Source: CAMPJM01 sp964440915
Lineage (GTDB): Bacteria > Bacteroidota > Bacteroidia > Cytophagales > Cyclobacteriaceae
NCBI GenBank assembly: GCA_964440915.1
Contig: CAYTTV010000016.1
Location: forward strand, 1 to 64,000
DNA length: 64,000 nucleotides
Direction of reading: 5' to 3'
Shown: piece after piece, positions 44,301 to 50,926 of the stretch
How the letters are laid out: the number at the start of each line of letters is the position of its first letter
Position numbering within the stretch: position 1 is the first letter of the stretch
Notes under the pieces: generated by a model
What the model saw: the letters and a program-made list of their open reading frames with translations, nothing else
Told to the model about the DNA's origin: nothing
Database searches by the model: none
Program-made: the position numbers and the translations under genes

Positions 44301-44543
44301 AGTCGACGTAATGTAGGTCATGCCTTCCACGCCGTTGATTTGTTCCTCAATAGGGATAATCACACTTTCCAGAACTGTCTCAGCGTTGGCACCAGGATAG
44401 TTGGCTGCAACCCTAACGGTCGGAGGGGCAATATCTGGATACTGAGTCACGGGCAGCGTAGTGAGACCAAGTACCCCTAAAACGAGGATAATAATGGATA
44501 CTACTGTAGATAATACAGGTCTATCTATGAATTTTTTAATCAT
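41400..44543 (-). CDS. RND multidrug efflux pump (AcrB/HAE1 family)
   Basis: 1047 residues, standard length. An inner-membrane proton antiporter that takes up substrates from the periplasm. The N terminus FIDRPVLSTVVSIIILVLGVLGL is the first membrane helix. The proton-relay aspartates are Asp405 and Asp406 in GIVVDDAIVVVEAV, and the second half shows the mirror repeat GLLAKNAILIVEFA and LRPILMTSFAFIIGLMPL. The large porter domains carry VAANYPGANAETVLESV. In this operon it stands between the adaptor and the outer-membrane factor. Substrates probably include hydrophobic antimicrobials or bile-like compounds, but this is not shown by the sequence. Confidence 0.96.
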   Translation of the reverse strand: MIKKFIDRPVLSTVVSIIILVLGVLGLTTLPVTQYPDIAPPTVRVAANYPGANAETVLESVIIPIEEQINGVEGMTYITSTASNNGSASIEVFFEQGIDPDIAAVNVQNRVARATPLLPREVTQSGVTTQKQQTSSLMFITFYSENENYDATYIQNYLNINVLPDLKRIRGVGDVSVFGAKNYAMRIWLQPEKLSAYELIPADVIASINEQSLEAAAGALGQNSGQAFEYIIKYGGRFNTPEQYEDIVIKALGNGQYLRLKDVAEVELDAEGYTAISYYNGQPGVSMGVYQTPGSNAQEIIENIHERLDELKENLPVGLNVMVNFDTNEFLNASINKVVVTLIEAFILVFLVVFIFLQDFRSTLIPAIAVPVSIIGTFFFLGLFGYSINLLTLFALVLAIGIVVDDAIVVVEAVHAKLEGGMKSAREATHKAMEEITGAIISITLVMGAVFIPVTFITGPTGVFYEQFGVTLIVAIAISAVNALTLSPALCAIFLKPTHEKKEKTNLLQRFFKNFNIAFEATTKRYVRSLSFLYRHKWVTAAILLASVGIIYWSATTTPTGFVPNEDRGMIFTNIELPAGASLDRTVAVSQELYNKIKDIPGVEGGSLVNGFSLISGAGSNYGLGFLKLKNWDERTDESMSADAIMGQMFQAAASIPDANILFFAPPSVPGFGVSSGFEMLVLDRLGGDFTELDRVTEEFLGRLMQRPEILYAQSSFNTNYPQYEIMLDAPKAKEAGVSISSIFGTLQGYIGGIYAADFSRFGKQYRVFVQALPEDRANTSDLNAIFVRNSQGEMAPITEFVNLKRVYGPQAVTRFNLFNSANVNGASAPGYSSGDAIRAVQEVSATALPTNYTVDFSGLTREEIAAGNQTTFIIILSVLFVYFILAGQYESYLLPLSVLLSLPVGIMGAYLTTKLAGLEVNVYFQIALIMLIGLLAKNAILIVEFAIQRRRAGFTIVEAAFDGAKVRLRPILMTSFAFIIGLMPLVFAGGTGAVGNRSIGTGAVGGLLVGTVVGVFVIPILYILFEWLQEKISGKPEIKEEIASNS

Positions 44544-44552
44544 TATGCGATC

Positions 44553-45668
44553 TTATTTAAATACCACGTTTATTGAATTGGCAATACTGTCAAAAGCTAC
44601 CGGCTGTGGGACAATCGGCATGTTGTTTCGAATCTTGCCTACTCCTTGGGCCACTATTTTTTCTCCAGCTTCAATACCTGATGCCACGACCACGATATTG
44701 TTTATCCTGTCCTTTACGGCTATAGTAGAAGATACTGCCACTGTGTCTCCCTGCACTTTGAATACATATACTCTTCCTTGCTGCTCAAAAGTAGCAGAAG
44801 CTGGAACCACAGGGGTGTTTTCGTAAATTTTGGGAATTCTTATCCTGCCGCTATTTCCATTGGCCAGAATGCGGTTGGGGTTAGGGAAGGTAGCCCTAAA
44901 GCTAACAGTTCCTGTAGAAGTATTTACCTGACCGGTTATCGTTTCGATCTTTCCCTTATGTTTATATACCTGGCCATTCACCAGTTCCAACTCTACTGGT
45001 GGTAAGTTTTTTATTTTGTCCGCCAGTTTCTCGCCCTCTACTTCCTGTATAAAATCCAAATAATCACGCTCATTCATGGTGAAAAAAGCATACACTTCAT
45101 TGGTTACGGAAACAGTTGTCAATGGGGTCGGATCGGCAGGGCTCACCAAACTCCCCTCTCGATAAGGAATAGAGCCAACATACCCATCTACTGGACTTTT
45201 AATAGTAGCATAATCGATGTTGGCCACGATGCTGTTGTAAGCAGCCTTAGCTTGTGCCAATCTGGCTTCTGCTGTTGTCAATTGCACGGAGCTGATGATG
45301 TTCTTTTCTACAAGCGGTTTCAGCTTGTCTACTTCTACCTGAGCAGCGTTTATATTGGCTTGGGCAGCTCCTGCATCCTGGCTAAGTGCTTGTGTTTCTA
45401 TCCTAAAAAGCGTTTGGCCTCTCTTTACTGCTTGTCCTTCATCCACCAATACTTGGGTAATATATCCGCTTACTTTGGCCCTCACAGCACTATTGATGGT
45501 TCCTTCGATACTTACAGGAAAAGAGGTATATGCTGTTACAGTCCTATTTGGAACCTCAACTACTGGGAAAGGCATTGCCGTGGGTCCTTGTTGCTGCTCT
45601 TGCTTCTTTTGGCACGAGGCGAGAAAAAGGAGGCTAAAAGCAAAGCCGAAAAAACTAATTTTTTTCAT
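44553..45668 (-). CDS. RND periplasmic adaptor (AcrA family)
   Basis: 371 residues from ATG 45668. A longer frame to 45761 lacks sense as a leader. The lipobox is FLASCQ with Cys19. The lipoyl half SIEGTINSAVRAKVSGYITQVLVDEGQAVKRGQTLFRIE, alpha-hairpin (QANINAAQVEVDKLKPLVEKNIIS) and the second half YATIKSPVDGYVGSIPYREGSLV are characteristic, as is VSFRATFPNPNRILANGNSGRI. It tethers the pump to the outer-membrane factor. Overlapping spacing to the pump gene is only 9 bp. The TetR gene stands 167 bp upstream on the same strand. Confidence 0.94.
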   Translation of the reverse strand: MKKISFFGFAFSLLFLASCQKKQEQQQGPTAMPFPVVEVPNRTVTAYTSFPVSIEGTINSAVRAKVSGYITQVLVDEGQAVKRGQTLFRIETQALSQDAGAAQANINAAQVEVDKLKPLVEKNIISSVQLTTAEARLAQAKAAYNSIVANIDYATIKSPVDGYVGSIPYREGSLVSPADPTPLTTVSVTNEVYAFFTMNERDYLDFIQEVEGEKLADKIKNLPPVELELVNGQVYKHKGKIETITGQVNTSTGTVSFRATFPNPNRILANGNSGRIRIPKIYENTPVVPASATFEQQGRVYVFKVQGDTVAVSSTIAVKDRINNIVVVASGIEAGEKIVAQGVGKIRNNMPIVPQPVAFDSIANSINVVFK

Positions 45669-45835
45669 GTGTTTAATTATTGTTATGCTCATTGGGTTAT
45701 TAATTGATCTCATTTTAAATGAAAATAGAAAAGCATTTGCACGCACAATCCGTGTTGGCATTGTATTTTATAGATTAGAATTAAATTAAATGATAATTGT
45801 TGATTTACTTCTGTTCCGTATTCAAGAAAAGATCT

Positions 45836-46399
45836 TTATTCAGGAGCCAATCCCTTCCATATTATATTCATAAAGTCATTCAGCTCCTTTTCGTCTAAGT
45901 TGATACTCCCAAAACGGTTGAGCTTAGCTAGGGTATGAATATTGCTTACCAAATAAATCACCAAAACTTCTGGCCTGGCGTTTTTTATAATGCCTTCATC
46001 CATGCCTTTTTGTAAGAACTCAAAATATAATCCCTTTGTATAACTTGGGCATTTATTGGTATTGTAAGGTGAGTTCATAAACTGCTCAAAGAATATAAGT
46101 ACATTGGGGTTGTCGATGTAAAACGTAAATAAGTCATGCCATACCTTATAAAACTTTTCCTTAAAAGGTAAATTCTCCACCAAAGCCAATTCTATAGTAG
46201 CGGTTACTCTTCCTCTGTTATAATCATACAAAGCTAAAATCAACTCATCTTTGCTCTCGAAATAATGGTAAATAGTGCCCGTAGCTACATTGGCATTTTT
46301 GGCCACCATGCTCATTGGAGTGCCATGAAAGCCATTGTCTTTTATCAATTCTAGTGTGCTTTCAAATATTGCTCTCTTCTTGTCTGATATTTTTTCCAT
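45836..46399 (-). CDS. TetR family transcriptional regulator
   Basis: 187 residues. The N-terminal helix-turn-helix is KKRAIFESTLELIKDNGFHGTPMSMVAKNANVATGTIYHYFESKDELILALYDYN, the canonical TetR pattern. The C-terminal ligand domain (TIELALVENLPFKEKFYKVWHDLFTFYIDNPNVLIFFEQFMNSP) is of the TetR_C-type with a hydrophobic cavity. It heads the RND operon in the same direction. Upstream, a promoter overlaps a palindrome at 46415-46430, so the protein probably represses itself and the pump genes. Inducer unknown. Confidence 0.93.
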   Translation of the reverse strand: MEKISDKKRAIFESTLELIKDNGFHGTPMSMVAKNANVATGTIYHYFESKDELILALYDYNRGRVTATIELALVENLPFKEKFYKVWHDLFTFYIDNPNVLIFFEQFMNSPYNTNKCPSYTKGLYFEFLQKGMDEGIIKNARPEVLVIYLVSNIHTLAKLNRFGSINLDEKELNDFMNIIWKGLAPE

Positions 46400-46414
46400 C
46401 TCAACTTACTTATA

Positions 46415-46430
46415 CCGAACGTTCATTCGG
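46415..46430. promoter_or_regulatory. Probable TetR operator
   Basis: CCGAACGTTCATTCGG has arms CCGAA and TTCGG and an inner perfect GAACGTTC palindrome. It lies four bases downstream of the -7 box on the minus strand and 16 bases before the start codon of the regulator, where a bound repressor would block transcription. Confidence 0.65.
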
Positions 46431-46434
46431 CTTG

Positions 46435-46465
46435 CAAATGTATTGATACAATCAGTTTCTGACAA
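46435..46465 (-). promoter_or_regulatory. Promoter of the tetR-RND operon
   Basis: On the minus strand TTG (46465-46463), 20 bases, then TACATTTG (46442-46435), an exact TAnnTTTG with correct spacing for the Bacteroidota housekeeping sigma factor. The operator palindrome overlaps the expected transcription start. Confidence 0.7.
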
Positions 46466-46745
46466 GCAAATTCAGCATTTATTTGGCGTGAACTCGTTAA
46501 AGTTTTTTATGGGCTTATTAATGGACTGAGCATTAGAGGGCCCATGACACTTACGGAAGAATGGCACTCTGGTTATGTATATAGCCCGTTATTCAAAAAA
46601 AATTGAAATTGAAAGATGAGCGAAGCTTGAAACTTCTATAATACCCGTAACAAGGCCTCCAAAAGTGATATCACAATATAGGTGTTCCCTTTATTTTCAT
46701 GTAAGTTTGTAGACGCATCATTTTAAAATCATAAATAAGAATTAT
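46466..46745. other. Intergenic region upstream of the prohibitin gene
   Basis: No gene is supported. ATGGGC (46509-46514) pairs with GCCCAT (46540-46545), enclosing a second stem TTAATG/CATTAG (46518-46523 with 46531-46536), a possible hairpin of unknown role. GTGATATCAC at 46665-46674 is a perfect palindrome. TAAGTTTG at 46702-46709 fits TAnnTTTG, 37 bases before the prohibitin ATG, but lacks a -33 TTG. Confidence 0.4.
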
Positions 46746-47567
46746 ATGGACAATAAAAGATTAGGCCCTATCATAGTAATAGGGGCAGTGCTTCTTTTTG
46801 TTATTATTTATCTTTCATCCAGTATTTTCGTCACTATTCAATCTGGGGAGGCTGGCGTATTGTATAAAAAATTCGGAGAGGGTACTGTTACCGACCAGTA
46901 TTATGGAGAGGGCTTTCACGTGATCGCACCATGGAATAGAATGTATGTTTATGATGTGAGGACTCAGCAGGAGAATGAGGTAATGGAAGTCTTATCAAAA
47001 AATGGACTGACCATTAAATTAGAAATATCTTTTAGATACTCTCCTCAAGTAGACAAGTTGGGCCTTATTCATAAAGAATTAGGGAAAAGTTATGCAGAAA
47101 AGGTGGTTTTTCCAGAGATCCGATCATCCGCTAGAAAAGTGATTGGCAGTTTTGATCCAGAAGAACTTTACTCCAGCAAGAGAGATTTTATTCAGGAAGC
47201 CATCTTTGAAGAAACCAAAACGAACGTCGAAAGGAAATACATTTCATTGGATGCCATTTTGATAAGGGGAGTAGAACTTCCGCCCACGATCAGAACAGCC
47301 ATCGAAAACAAGCTAAAGCAGGAGCAAGAGTCTAAAGAATACGAATTTAGGTTAGAGAAAGAGTCGAAAGAGGCTGAAAGAAAGAGGATAGAAGCTAAAG
47401 GTATCAAAGATTTCCAAGATATTGTTTCAGAGGGGATATCCGATAAACTCCTGAAATGGAAAGGGATAGAAGCTACTTTGGAACTGGCAAAATCGGAGAA
47501 TGCTAAAGTAGTGGTGATTGGCCAGGGGAAAGAAGGGTTGCCGATCATCCTTGGAGGAAACAATTAA
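46746..47567 (+). CDS. Prohibitin-like SPFH/Band 7 membrane protein
   Basis: 273 residues. One N-terminal helix (IIVIGAVLLFVIIYLSSSIFVTI) anchors a periplasm- or cytoplasm-facing SPFH domain (QSGEAGVLYKKFGEGTVTDQYYGEGFHVIAPWNRMYVYDVRTQQ, TIKLEISFRYSPQVDKLGLIHKELGKSY). The C-terminal half is a coiled coil rich in Glu, Lys and Arg (LKQEQESKEYEFRLEKESKEAERKRIEAKG) and ends VVVIGQGKEGLPIILGG. The order of domains matches prohibitins, which form ring-like complexes and organise membrane microdomains and proteases such as FtsH. No protease gene is next to it. Partner unknown. Confidence 0.92.
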   Translation: MDNKRLGPIIVIGAVLLFVIIYLSSSIFVTIQSGEAGVLYKKFGEGTVTDQYYGEGFHVIAPWNRMYVYDVRTQQENEVMEVLSKNGLTIKLEISFRYSPQVDKLGLIHKELGKSYAEKVVFPEIRSSARKVIGSFDPEELYSSKRDFIQEAIFEETKTNVERKYISLDAILIRGVELPPTIRTAIENKLKQEQESKEYEFRLEKESKEAERKRIEAKGIKDFQDIVSEGISDKLLKWKGIEATLELAKSENAKVVVIGQGKEGLPIILGGNN

Positions 47568-47654
47568 TCCCAATGGCACTGCTCTCTTTGTATCTTAGAC
47601 GTCAGGCATAAATGCCAGTCAAAGTAGCAGAAGGAGTTCATGCAATAATAATCT

Positions 47655-47688
47655 GATGTACCAATGAACGCTAAGGCATTGGTACATC
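47655..47688. terminator. Perfect 12-bp inverted repeat between convergent genes
   Basis: GATGTACCAATG (47655-47666) pairs with CATTGGTACATC (47677-47688) with a 10-base loop. It lies between the convergent prohibitin and TrpF-like genes and may terminate either. T runs are poor. It shares CATTGGTACAT with the octamer array at 4052-4099, so it may be a dispersed repeat put to use as a terminator. Confidence 0.5.
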
Positions 47689-47714
47689 ATTTAGGCAAAT
47701 CTAGTTAGGATATC

Positions 47715-48344
47715 TTACTCCAGATCGTCGATCTCGATTGCTTCTAGCACATCAGCCAGATCATTAAAGTCCTTGTAGCCCGATTTTATTTCATGTCCGC
47801 CGTCCAACGTGATGCCTTTTATCGCAGTGCCCTCAATGAGGTCTAATACGTTTTCAGCCGTAACGCCAAACCCTAATAAAAAAGGATAATCCGGAGCGAG
47901 TTTATTGATCGCAGGCAGATGTTTATTTAAAGCATCCTCTTCATTTGAGGTGAGTAAAAAGTAACTAACATATGGTTTCTTCTCTTCCAACACGGTCTTC
48001 CAACGTTCGTCTTCTGGATCTTCAGGTAAGGTAATTTGCAGGATGATTGGTACTTCCAGTTGGGATAGATAGACGATGGATTCAGCATCTGGCGTCTGGA
48101 TATAATCTAAGGCATAGCTTCCAAGCAGTTCTTTGATCAGCAAGGGGCTGCTTTCATAGAATTCTCCTACCAATTGTACGCCGGCTATCCAACCGGTAAT
48201 TTCTTGGAAGGTTTCAGGAGTTACTACGTCTGGACTGTTGGGGTCTAAACAAAATCCCATAAAATCTACCCCCATGCCCGCGCAATACCTGGCATCGCTC
48301 AGGTTATTCGTCCTATTGATCTTTACTGTTGTTTTTAGTGCCAT
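47715..48344 (-). CDS. TrpF-like (beta/alpha)8 protein lacking the catalytic residues
   Basis: 209 residues. The overall pattern follows phosphoribosylanthranilate isomerase: VKINRTNNLSDARYCAGMGVDFMGF corresponds to VKICGLTxxxDAxxAxxxGADxxGF, and the end FLLGFGVTAENVLDLIEGT, ITLDGGHEIKSGYKDF corresponds to the SGGLxPENVAEAI and SSGVExxPGxKD phosphate-binding part. But the catalytic Cys (KICG) is Asn10 and the next Gly is Arg11, and the catalytic Asp of the LLD motif is Thr (SYFLLTSNEED). It can therefore hardly isomerise PRA. No other trp gene is nearby. It stands divergent to thioredoxin. I believe similar proteins occur in other Bacteroidota, often mis-annotated as TrpF. Confidence 0.7.
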   Translation of the reverse strand: MALKTTVKINRTNNLSDARYCAGMGVDFMGFCLDPNSPDVVTPETFQEITGWIAGVQLVGEFYESSPLLIKELLGSYALDYIQTPDAESIVYLSQLEVPIILQITLPEDPEDERWKTVLEEKKPYVSYFLLTSNEEDALNKHLPAINKLAPDYPFLLGFGVTAENVLDLIEGTAIKGITLDGGHEIKSGYKDFNDLADVLEAIEIDDLE

Positions 48345-48405
48345 GGGTCAAAATTATGGGGTCGCACCCGAAAAACAAAAGGCTTTTTTCATAATGTTGC
48401 TTTTA

Positions 48406-48438
48406 TTTGTGGGTTTGGCGGCACATGCCGTATATTTG
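48406..48438 (+). promoter_or_regulatory. Promoter of the thioredoxin gene
   Basis: TTTG (48406-48409), 21 bases, then TATATTTG (48431-48438), a complete Bacteroidota promoter. The ATG at 48462 lies 24 bases after the -7 box. It is inside the 117-bp intergenic stretch shared with the divergent TrpF-like gene. Confidence 0.75.
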
Positions 48439-48461
48439 CACAGAACTTTAAATTATATAAT

Positions 48462-48776
48462 ATGGCAGTTGCAGTAGTTACAGATGAAAATTTCAACGAG
48501 CACCTTTCATTGAACGGAAAAGTCGTTGTTAAATATTTTGCTGACTGGTGTGGAAGCTGTAAGCTTTTCGCGCCAAAGTACAAAAGATTGTCTAACGATC
48601 CGCGTTTTGAAGATATCGCTTTTTTAGATGTAAATGCAGAAAAGAATCCTGAGGCACGCAAAAAAGCAGGGGTAACGAATTTGCCCTACTTCGCTATCTT
48701 CAAAAATGGAGAGTTTGTGGAAGCTGTGGCGTCTAGTAAGGAAGATGCTGTAGTGGAACTGATCCAAAAGCTTTAG
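48462..48776 (+). CDS. Thioredoxin-family protein with WCGSC site
   Basis: 104 residues, cytoplasmic. Fold and length match thioredoxin: VVKYFADWCGSCKLFAPKYKRLS, IAFLDVNAEKNPEARKKAGVTNLPYFAIFKNGEFVEAV, with the cis-Pro in NLPYFAIF. The active site is CGSC where classic thioredoxin has CGPC. Ser in place of Pro is expected to raise the redox potential somewhat and is seen in some specialised thioredoxins. It reduces disulfides, with a specific partner not known. It is followed 40 bp later by a small gene that probably belongs to the same transcript. Confidence 0.9.
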   Translation: MAVAVVTDENFNEHLSLNGKVVVKYFADWCGSCKLFAPKYKRLSNDPRFEDIAFLDVNAEKNPEARKKAGVTNLPYFAIFKNGEFVEAVASSKEDAVVELIQKL

Positions 48777-48816
48777 ACCTTACTATTCCCTATAGAAATA
48801 TTAAAATATTCATAAA

Positions 48817-49059
48817 ATGAAAATACCTGCAATTAAAAATCTGGTAGAAAATTATACTTTGAAAGAACTCTTAACAGCAGAAGAAGCGTTGTTGGAAGAG
48901 AAAACACCAGCAATGGAGGTAGAGGGTGAGGACGAAGGAGAGCAATTAACCCATATCTTTGCTGCCATCTGGATATTGAATAAAATGCAAGATGACAATG
49001 TGGAGTTTAAAGTGGCTTTGAGAGAATATACCAAAAGAGTAAGAGAATCAATTAGTTAA
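48817..49059 (+). CDS. Small helical protein, DUF6952-like
   Basis: 80 residues: MKIPAIKNLVENYTLKELLTAEEALLEE, an acidic stretch MEVEGEDEGEQLTHIFAAIWI, and a basic helical end REYTKRVRES. In flavobacteria a small protein of this form (MKLPVIKHL at the start, MQRV-like end) stands next to thioredoxin and peroxiredoxin and is filed as DUF6952. The pairing with thioredoxin here agrees, but no peroxiredoxin is present. The family assignment is from memory. Role unknown, perhaps in redox control. Confidence 0.65.
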   Translation: MKIPAIKNLVENYTLKELLTAEEALLEEKTPAMEVEGEDEGEQLTHIFAAIWILNKMQDDNVEFKVALREYTKRVRESIS

Positions 49060-49080
49060 AAATAAGGATTATAATTTTGA

Positions 49081-49097
49081 GCAGGAGTCGATCCTGC
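49081..49097 (+). promoter_or_regulatory. Small hairpin in the leader of mnmA
   Basis: GCAGGA (49081-49086) pairs with TCCTGC (49092-49097) across a 5-base loop, 25 bases before ATG 49123. It could influence translation, but nothing else supports this. Confidence 0.3.
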
Positions 49098-49122
49098 CTG
49101 GAACAAAAGGAAGGGCATAATT

Positions 49123-50235
49123 ATGAGCAAGCACGGAAGAGTACTGGTGGCCATGAGCGGAGGAATTGACAGTTCCGTGGCTGCTGTGATGCTTCATGAG
49201 CAAGGATACGAAGTGATCGGTATGACCATGAAGACTTGGGACTACGCTTCTTCTGGCTCTAGTAAGAAGGAAACAGGCTGCTGTAGTCTCGACTCTATCA
49301 ATGATGCTCGGAATATTGCCGTCAGCCTTGGGTTTCCACACTATATCCTCGACATCAGAGAGGAATTTGGCGACTACGTCATCAATCATTTTACAGGCGA
49401 GTATTTGGCAGGTAGGACTCCCAACCCCTGCGTGCTTTGCAATACACACATTAAGTGGGACGCCCTCCTTCGACGGGCCGACAAACTGGATTGTGAATTC
49501 ATCGCCACGGGGCATTATGCCAATATAAGAGAAGAAAAGGGTCGGTATGTGATCTCCAAAGGGATAGACGAAAACAAGGATCAGTCTTATGCTTTATGGG
49601 GCATTTCCCAAGAGAGCTTGAGCAGGACAATGTACCCATTGGGAAAACTCACAAAGCCAACGATCAGGGAAATGGCACAAGAAAGAGGTTTTGTGGAATT
49701 GGTCAACAAGTCTGAGTCTTATGAAATATGCTTTGTGCCTGACAATGATTATCGAGGATTTTTAAAAAGAAGGGTGGATGGACTGGAAGAGCAGGTGAGA
49801 GGCGGGGAGTTTGTGCTGGAGGATGGTCAGGTTGTTGGCACTCATGAGGGTTACCCTTTTTATACCGTAGGACAACGAAAAGGACTAGGAATAGCTTTAG
49901 GATACCCTGTCTATGTTACTGAAATTCAGAAAGAAAACAATAGGGTGATACTGGGTACTTTTGACGAGCTTTCGAGAGATGGCATGTATGTTAATCAGTT
50001 GAACCTGAGCAAGTATGCCGACCTGAATGGGCAACGTCTCGATACTATCACAAAGGTGCGCTATAACGACCAAGGCACCCCTGCTGTGATAGAACAGGCT
50101 GGAGATACGATGAAAGTGTATTTTGGCAAAGGCGTTTCAGCTATAGCACCTGGTCAGGCTGCTGTTTTCTATGAAGGGGATGATGTCATAGGCGGAGGAT
50201 GGATTAACAAAAGCTTCAGACAGAATGGGAGCTAG
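49123..50235 (+). CDS. mnmA: tRNA-uridine 2-sulfurtransferase
   Basis: 370 residues. It adds the 2-thio group to U34 of Lys, Glu and Gln tRNAs. The PP-loop is VAMSGGIDSSVAAVML. The catalytic cysteines correspond to Cys106 (NPCVLCNTHIKWD) and Cys203 (SESYEICFVPDNDYRGF), both present. The ATP/tRNA segment ATGHYANI and the central HEGYPFYTVGQRKGLGIA are standard. A Cys pair at 53-54 (TGCCSLDS) is also seen in other Bacteroidota MnmA. The 3' end overlaps the next gene by 11 bp, so expression of the two is coupled. Confidence 0.96.
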   Translation: MSKHGRVLVAMSGGIDSSVAAVMLHEQGYEVIGMTMKTWDYASSGSSKKETGCCSLDSINDARNIAVSLGFPHYILDIREEFGDYVINHFTGEYLAGRTPNPCVLCNTHIKWDALLRRADKLDCEFIATGHYANIREEKGRYVISKGIDENKDQSYALWGISQESLSRTMYPLGKLTKPTIREMAQERGFVELVNKSESYEICFVPDNDYRGFLKRRVDGLEEQVRGGEFVLEDGQVVGTHEGYPFYTVGQRKGLGIALGYPVYVTEIQKENNRVILGTFDELSRDGMYVNQLNLSKYADLNGQRLDTITKVRYNDQGTPAVIEQAGDTMKVYFGKGVSAIAPGQAAVFYEGDDVIGGGWINKSFRQNGS

Positions 50236-50926
50236 GATCTATTGGGTGTTTGTACTGTCAACATTTGTATGTGTTGCCTGTAGCAGTTCTAAGGAAACAC
50301 TAGATCCTCAAAAAATCGGTTATCAATATTATCCAATTGAAGTGGGCAGCTACCGCATATATGATGTAGTAGATGTCCATTTTCCATTTATAGGCGATAG
50401 TGACACCACGCAATACCAGCTTAAAGAGCTTGTTCAGGGAATTTATCGCCAAGAACGAGAAGATACAGCCTATTACCTACACCGCTTTTCCAGAAGCCAC
50501 CATGAGGATGAGTGGCAGCTAGACTCCATTTGGACGGTTCGGAAAAGCCCGAGAAACATCGTAGTGGTAGAAAACAATACACCGGTGATAAAGCTCATAT
50601 TTCCTGTAAGCATAGGGGCATCCTGGGATAGCAATGCTATGAATGCTGAGGAGTCAGCAGTTTATTCGATCAGTAATATGGGCGATGCATTTGAAAAAGG
50701 TGACCGCAGCTTCGAAAACACACTTCATGTTGTAGAAGAAAATAATATGGATATCGTTATTAACGAACGGTACAGGGAAGCTATTTATGCTGAAAATATT
50801 GGTCTCGTATATAAAGAGATTCGTTATATTGATTATTGTGCCACTACGGTGGAGTGTTTGGGAGAGGGGATTATTGAAGGAGGATCAAAACAAACCTACA
50901 TTTTGAAGGAATATGGGAAAGAATAA
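50225..50926 (+). CDS. Lipoprotein, unknown function
   Basis: 233 residues. The N terminus VFVLSTFVCVACSSSKE has a lipobox, with Cys19 as probable lipidation site. The rest, YQYYPIEVGSYRIYDVVDVHFPFIGD then YYLHRFSRSHHEDEWQLDSIWTVR and ENIGLVYKEIRYIDYC, shows alternating strands like a small beta sandwich. I do not recognise a family with known function. It overlaps mnmA by 11 bp and the subtilase by 14 bp, so three unlike genes are packed in one transcript. Confidence 0.8.
   Translation: MGARIYWVFVLSTFVCVACSSSKETLDPQKIGYQYYPIEVGSYRIYDVVDVHFPFIGDSDTTQYQLKELVQGIYRQEREDTAYYLHRFSRSHHEDEWQLDSIWTVRKSPRNIVVVENNTPVIKLIFPVSIGASWDSNAMNAEESAVYSISNMGDAFEKGDRSFENTLHVVEENNMDIVINERYREAIYAENIGLVYKEIRYIDYCATTVECLGEGIIEGGSKQTYILKEYGKE

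Noticed and set aside
46546..46605. 20-codon frame MTLTEEWHSGYVY after the hairpin upstream of prohibitin
   Set aside because: Too short and without a ribosome binding site.
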